The notes beneath the pieces are model-generated. The model searched no databases and was not told where the DNA came from. It was given only the letters and a program-made list of their open reading frames with translations. Shown here piece after piece: positions 59,515-64,000 of a DNA stretch of 64,000 nucleotides (positions within the stretch are counted from its first letter, which is position 1; every line of letters starts with the position of its first letter). This DNA is from Candidula unifasciata (Eukaryota; Mollusca; Gastropoda; Stylommatophora; Geomitridae): NCBI GenBank assembly GCA_905116865.2, contig CAJHNH020004835.1:177107-241106 (forward strand), read 5' to 3'. A program made the position numbers and the translations under genes.

Positions 59515-59668
59515 GTGGTTCCTGGAGCCCCATTCTGGGGGACAGAGAACACAACTACTATCCTAAACACAATATGTCATACCAGGCGACTAATTATGGG
59601 TGCTTCTTTTGAAATCGGAGTGCATCTGCCTAAGATGCATGAACCAACATTCTGCATACAATAAGAAA
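59515..59668 (+). repeat. Family A dispersed element, copy 17 (3'-truncated)
   Basis: GTGGTTCCTGGAGCCCCATT, ATCGGAGTGCATCTGCC and ACCAACATTCTGCATACA. The 3' half and GAA tail are missing. Confidence 0.8.
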
Positions 59669-60400
59669 GGATACTTGTTACGTTTTTCGCCCTAGAAAGA
59701 GAGTGACTTGCTTCCTATTTATGCCTCTTCGTGTCGAAGGGCTTTGCTTATGTTGCAGGAGTGTCACGCTTTGTGACCAGCGACCATCACGTTGTATTTT
59801 ACTGGTTGCTGTCAGCGCCAGAGATATCGCATGTTTTGTATTCCACGATGTGTGCGCTTCTAACGGCCCTCAAAACAGGTACAACTGGCCCTTAGCACAG
59901 CCCCGCACGACCTAATGAGACGTAGGCTGCACTGTTTCGTGGGACGTAGGTTCGAAGTGGAAGGATTAAGAATTTATGTATATTTGAACGGATACATTAG
60001 GATACATTACGAGTGCGAAAAGATTTAAGGGTATCAAGAAAATGATTTACAAATGTGAAGACAGATTTGACGGAAGAAGATTGATAAATCAGAAAAGGAG
60101 AAAAAAAAAGCATGATGTGGTGACAGAAGTTTAAATGATATGCTAAGGAGGGGGAAGTCTTTCCATGTGCGAACAGACAGGAACTGCTATTAGGAAAAGA
60201 AGCCTATACGTGTGAAGAGGTGCGAAACTCTTACTGTAAAGACATGCGTTTCGAAGTGTGAACAGAAATATTCTGCGGTGTAAACAAAACAACGGTCCTG
60301 AAATTCCGTGTTCTAATTGTGGAGGGCTTGTGGAAGGTTTATCTTAACGCGGGCAGGTCTTGCTAGTCACACTTGCCATCGCCGTTGGCTGTGGCTGCAT
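59669..60400. other. Unassigned stretch
   Basis: No convincing exon or recognised repeat. Confidence 0.4.
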
Positions 60401-60404
60401 GCCT

Positions 60405-61865
60405 CTGAGACTACAGACTGAAGGCTCAGTTCCTCTTTACACAAAACAAGAACAGGTTGATCTGTACCTTGAAGGCAACATCCTTCCAAAAGTGGATAAC
60501 CCCACATATTTTGGAGTAAAATTTGACAAAAGGCTAACCTGGGGCTCCCACATTGAAGACACCCAAAGGAAAGCTACCCTGAGGCTCAGACTTATGAAGA
60601 AACTTACTGCAACAAGCTGGGGTGCAGACGCCAACACTGTACGACAAGTATACACTGGATATGTACGACCAAAACTGGAGTATGGCATGAGAGCATACTC
60701 CACTGCAGCCAAAACACACCTACACAAACTGGATAAAATACAGAACACTGGTCTCAGAATCATCACTGGAGGTATGAGAAGCACACCAATAAATAAGCTG
60801 GAGGCAACTTGTGGCCTCCAAAGCTTGAACCTTCGAAGGGAAGAAAAGGTGCTTACCCTAACAGAAAAATTTAAACGCATGAACAACAACCCCATGCACA
60901 CAAAAGCAAATAACTTAACCAAAAACCGACTGAAAAGACACAGCTTTCACCGTCTATCAAAATTGTACTACCAAAAAAAAAACAGTGAAATCCTTTCTAA
61001 AGATCCTTCAACATGGGAAATGTTCCAGGCATGCAGCATAGACCTACAGCCTAAATATACAGTCACAACAACAATTCCAGGCATAGACAGAAAGACTGGA
61101 GAATGTGACCTAGTACTGCGTGCAAAGACTCTTGAACATGTCTGCAACTGTTATCCAAAACCCGAATCGACACACGTATACACCGATGGATCATTGGAGG
61201 GAGCAGACAAAAATGGAGGAGCTGGATCAGTCATCAAGCTGCAAGATGGGACCACAGTAGAAACGTCATGGGCCTCAGGAAGACTCTCAACAAACTTCAG
61301 AGCAGCAAGCATTTATTGATTCAGGAAAGTGCTCAAGGAAAGAAAAAAATAAAAACAGCAAAATTGTTTTTCTTTGTGACTGCATGTCAGTCTTCCAGAC
61401 GACTCGTAGGGATCCACGAGACAACATAGAAAGAGAACTGACCCGTCAGCTAAACAGACACAAAAAACAATCAAATCGTTCTCCAGTGGATCCCGGCTTA
61501 CTGCGGCATACCAGGAAATTAGCTAGCAGACAAACTTGCAAAAAATGGAACAAAGGAGAAACAACAAGCCCATTCATTGTCATTACCACAAATCAAAACA
61601 CTTATCAAAGTAAAATACCAGGGACTCTGGAGAGAACAAACTAACAGTAAATATCCACAAGGCTCTATCAGCAGACTCAACAGAAAGCAACATACAACAA
61701 TTTTCCGTCTACGAACAGGACACTGCAGGCTCAACTACCATATGCATAAAATAAAGATTGTGCTGTCCCCACAGTGTGTCTGTCAGACAGGACCACAAAC
61801 ACCTCAGCACATTCTGCAGACCTGCCAACTCTACCTGCAACTTCGAAAAGACACATGGCCTTAAG
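60405..61865 (+). pseudogene. Decayed LINE: RT C-terminus, RNase H and Cys/His tail
   Basis: An open frame (to 61316) begins inside the post-active-site RT region (NPTYFGVKFDKRLTWGSHIE), continues through YTGYVRPKLEYGMRAYSTAA and KLDKIQNTGLRIITGGMRST, and enters RNase H at THVYTDGSLEGADKNGGAGS, the first catalytic Asp motif. After a stop at 61317 and a probable deletion, the remainder of RNase H is in shifted frames (RDPRDNIERELTRQLNRHKK; LPQIKTLIKVKYQGLWREQT). The tail reads TIFRLRTGHCRLNYHMHK and CQTGPQTPQHILQTCQLY. RNase H after RT is typical of I-superfamily LINEs. The copy is 5'-truncated and non-functional. Confidence 0.88.
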
Positions 61866-61899
61866 AGCGAAGTGTGCACAGCAAGCTAACGGGAACCTT

Positions 61900-62460
61900 A
61901 GAGTATATCACGGACATCAGACAGTGGCTACAAGTGGTGGGGTAAGTGGGGGGGGGGGGTACATTATGAAATCACGGACAGACAGTGGCCTACAAGTGGT
62001 GGGGTAAGTGGGGGGGGGGGGGTACATTATGAAATCACGGACAGACAGTGGCCTACAGGTGGTGGGGTAAGTGGGGGGGGGGGGGTACATTATGAAATCA
62101 CGGACAGACAGTGGGCTACAAGTGGTGGGGTAAGTAGGGGAGGGGAGTGTACATTATGAAATCACGGACAGACAGTGGGCTACAAGTGGTGGGGTAAGTG
62201 GGGGAGGGGAGTGTACATTATGAAATCACGGACAGACAGTGGGCTACAAGTGGTGGGGGTGGGGGGAGGGGAGTGTACATTATGAAATCACGGACAGACA
62301 GTGGGCTACAAGTGGTGGGGGGGGGTGTACATTATGAAATCACGGACAGACAGTGGGCTACAGGTGGTGGGGGTGGGGGGGAGGGGAGTGTACATTATGA
62401 AATCACGGACAGACAGTGGGCTACAAGTGGTGGGGGGGGGGGTGTACATTATGAAAAAAA
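61900..62460. repeat. About 62-66-bp minisatellite at a LINE 3' end, 9 units
   Basis: TACATTATGAAATCACGGAC, AGACAGTGGGCTACAAGTGG, TGGGGTAAGTGGGG with a G run of 7-13 that sets the unit length. It starts about 40 bp after the recognisable LINE coding tail. Confidence 0.94.
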
Positions 62461-63595
62461 AAAAGAAAACAATATGAACATGCTGTAACAATAAAAAATA
62501 GTTCTGGACAAAGAAACAGAGGAAAACAACAAGTCAAAATCCCTGACAGCCCTCTCTGAAAGCATGGAAGACTGAGCACACGAGCTGATCGATGCATGCT
62601 TTTAAAGATGGCGTCGGGACCTAGTGGTACTCAAAACTCATGAAACCCTCGCTTCCCCTCCCCCCCCCCACCCCCCCCCCTCAGTTCCAATGTTTTCTAT
62701 GTGTCGGCGCCCATGACGCTTACAGTGTCTTATCTTCACATAACATGCCAGCTGGGAGACACAAACTAAAGGAGCAAGGGGCTCTTGCAATCACCCCGTT
62801 TACACCAAGGCGTGTTCTACATTATCGCACATTTACAGTGGTTTTTTTTTTTTTTTAACAGTAACTGTCTCCCTGGAATCTCCTCGGTGGCCCTAAGAGA
62901 TCTGTGTTTATCCGGCGCCGTTTTCCCCTTGAAACGCCTAACAACATGTCACAACAGTGGAGCGTAATTACAGAGTTACACACGCTACTCTCCCGCCGCC
63001 TCTCCACAAGCGCCGCGGGAGCTTTCTTTAATCGCCCAATTTCAATTCTCCAAACGTCCATTCGTATTTAATCATTTCAATTTCCGGCACGCTAGATCGC
63101 TGCAAACAACCGGCCCAGAGTGGCAACTAACATGGGATGATTGCCTCTTTGGAGACTGGGCTGTCGCCGTTTCTGGTACAGATTATAGAATTTCCTTCAC
63201 ACAATTCATCTAAAAATGTATTAAGCGTCCAACACAATATAATACTGAACTTTATCCGTATACATTTCCCACCAAACTGACATCCCTAGGGTGTAGAAAT
63301 CGGTCATGCGTCAAAGTGTTTGTTCCTGCAGCGAGACTGTCGTTTCTTATGTGGTTGTTACTGGTTCTATTCCACCAGGACGGTATCTATGAGTTAGTTG
63401 CGTATCCTTTGCAGGACACTGAAGAACCTAGCCCAGCAGGTTTGGGCTGTTTTTCTAGGCAAATTTGCGTCGAGTTGTTTGCTATTGCTTTATGGAATGG
63501 TACCTATAGCTCTCGATATTTATGTTGTCTAGTGTGTCTCCTTTTCTGTACTCTCTCAATCAGTCAGTCAAAAGTAGTCCATGTTTTTATCATCA
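62461..63595. other. Unassigned stretch
   Basis: C runs at 62660-62680 and a T run at 62840-62855. A GC-richer segment at 62860-63060 with open frames on both strands lacks clear splice boundaries. Confidence 0.4.
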
Positions 63596-63599
63596 ACAT

Positions 63600-63830
63600 A
63601 AAGTGCCTTGCCGACAGGCGATCTTCAACACCATGTACAAGTTCGTCTGTTGACACCCCTAGATGTTATAACACAATGCTATCAAGAATCGTTTCGCGTT
63701 GTCTTCCGTTGGTCCCAACCCCCCCCCCCCCACCCCCACCCCCACAGATCTTTCCAGTGGACACCACATGTTCCAGTTTCCTTCTTCTGGTAACATAACC
63801 AAAAAATGGGTTAATCTCAATCACAACATC
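63600..63830 (-). pseudogene. LINE 3' remnant (family of 38166-39218)
   Basis: On minus the frame reads PFFGYVTRRRKLEHVVSTGK then, after a Gly run encoded by a G-rich expansion, GRQRETILDSIV. It matches FFGHVMRRGKIEHVVTTENI and GRQREKMLYSLV of the better copy. The 3' end (complement of AAGTGCCTTGCCGACAGGCG) is followed by a TGATGATAAA tail. Confidence 0.8.
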
Positions 63831-63859
63831 GTTGTTTATCACACAGCCTCTCTCTCTAT

Positions 63860-64000
63860 CACCGGTTCTCAACCTTGGAGGGGGGAGTGTCGTCGAACGA
63901 CACTTACACAGAGGTCGCCTAAACAATCGGAAAACACACATTCCCTGAAGTTTTGAAGTAGCCACGAAAATAATCGTATTTCTGGGGGTGGCTACAACAC
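63860..64000 (-). mobile_element. Second SPIN-like hAT element, cut by window end
   Basis: The left edge CACCGGTTCTCAACCTTGG is the complement of the SPIN-type right terminus. Then, on minus, ATTATTTTCGTGGCTACTTC, TGTGTGTTTTCCGATTGTTT and GCGACCTCTGTG match the right end of the element at 55030-56716. The last bases (complement GTGTTGTAGCCACCCCC) correspond to the repeat motif of that element in single copy. The far end lies outside the window. Confidence 0.85.

Overview
The window is animal nuclear DNA made almost entirely of repeats. It is not prokaryotic: there are no operons, and the long open frames are microsatellite or minisatellite translations. It holds two convincing short exons flanked by splice sites, non-LTR (LINE) retrotransposon remnants, several tRNA-headed SINE families, hAT-type DNA transposons, and very many micro- and minisatellites. 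I infer an invertebrate, plausibly a gastropod mollusc. That is inference from the repeat mix and from two SPIN-like hAT copies, a family I recall being reported from a pond snail as well as vertebrates. No single feature proves the taxon.

Layout. 0-6 kb: a fold-back element whose left arm is tandemly amplified (91 bp x 6), then two large minisatellites (26 bp and 22 bp). 6-12 kb: copies of an abundant ~280 bp element ('family A', with a GAA tail), an Asn/Ser/Gln-rich minus-strand exon at 7954-8223, and a 60-bp minisatellite. 12-25 kb: tandem hAT ends, CT/GTCT/GACA arrays, and a 31-32 bp minisatellite split by a complete SINE with an 11-bp target duplication. 25-37 kb: LINE remnants, a nested inverted-repeat element (26.2-27.0 kb), GAA and GAAA/GCAA arrays. 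37-46 kb: a 5'-truncated LINE with a 9-bp target duplication, a long GAA array, and a family A copy split by a hAT-like MITE. 46-54 kb: a minisatellite belt graded in divergence, a 93-bp tandem repeat, and a 247-bp inverted repeat. 54-64 kb: a mosaic of pure tetranucleotide blocks, a SPIN-like element swollen by about 50 copies of a 31-bp unit, a Lys-rich minus-strand exon at 59314-59436, a decayed LINE with RNase H, and a second SPIN-like element at the right edge.

The two exon candidates (90 and 41 codons) are both on the minus strand with both boundaries in phase 0. They could belong to one gene with introns of tens of kilobases, making this window mostly intron, but neither protein is recognised. 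The most notable theme is that tandem arrays start from transposon parts: terminal regions of at least three hAT families and of one fold-back element have become minisatellites, and long GAA arrays sit on family A tails.
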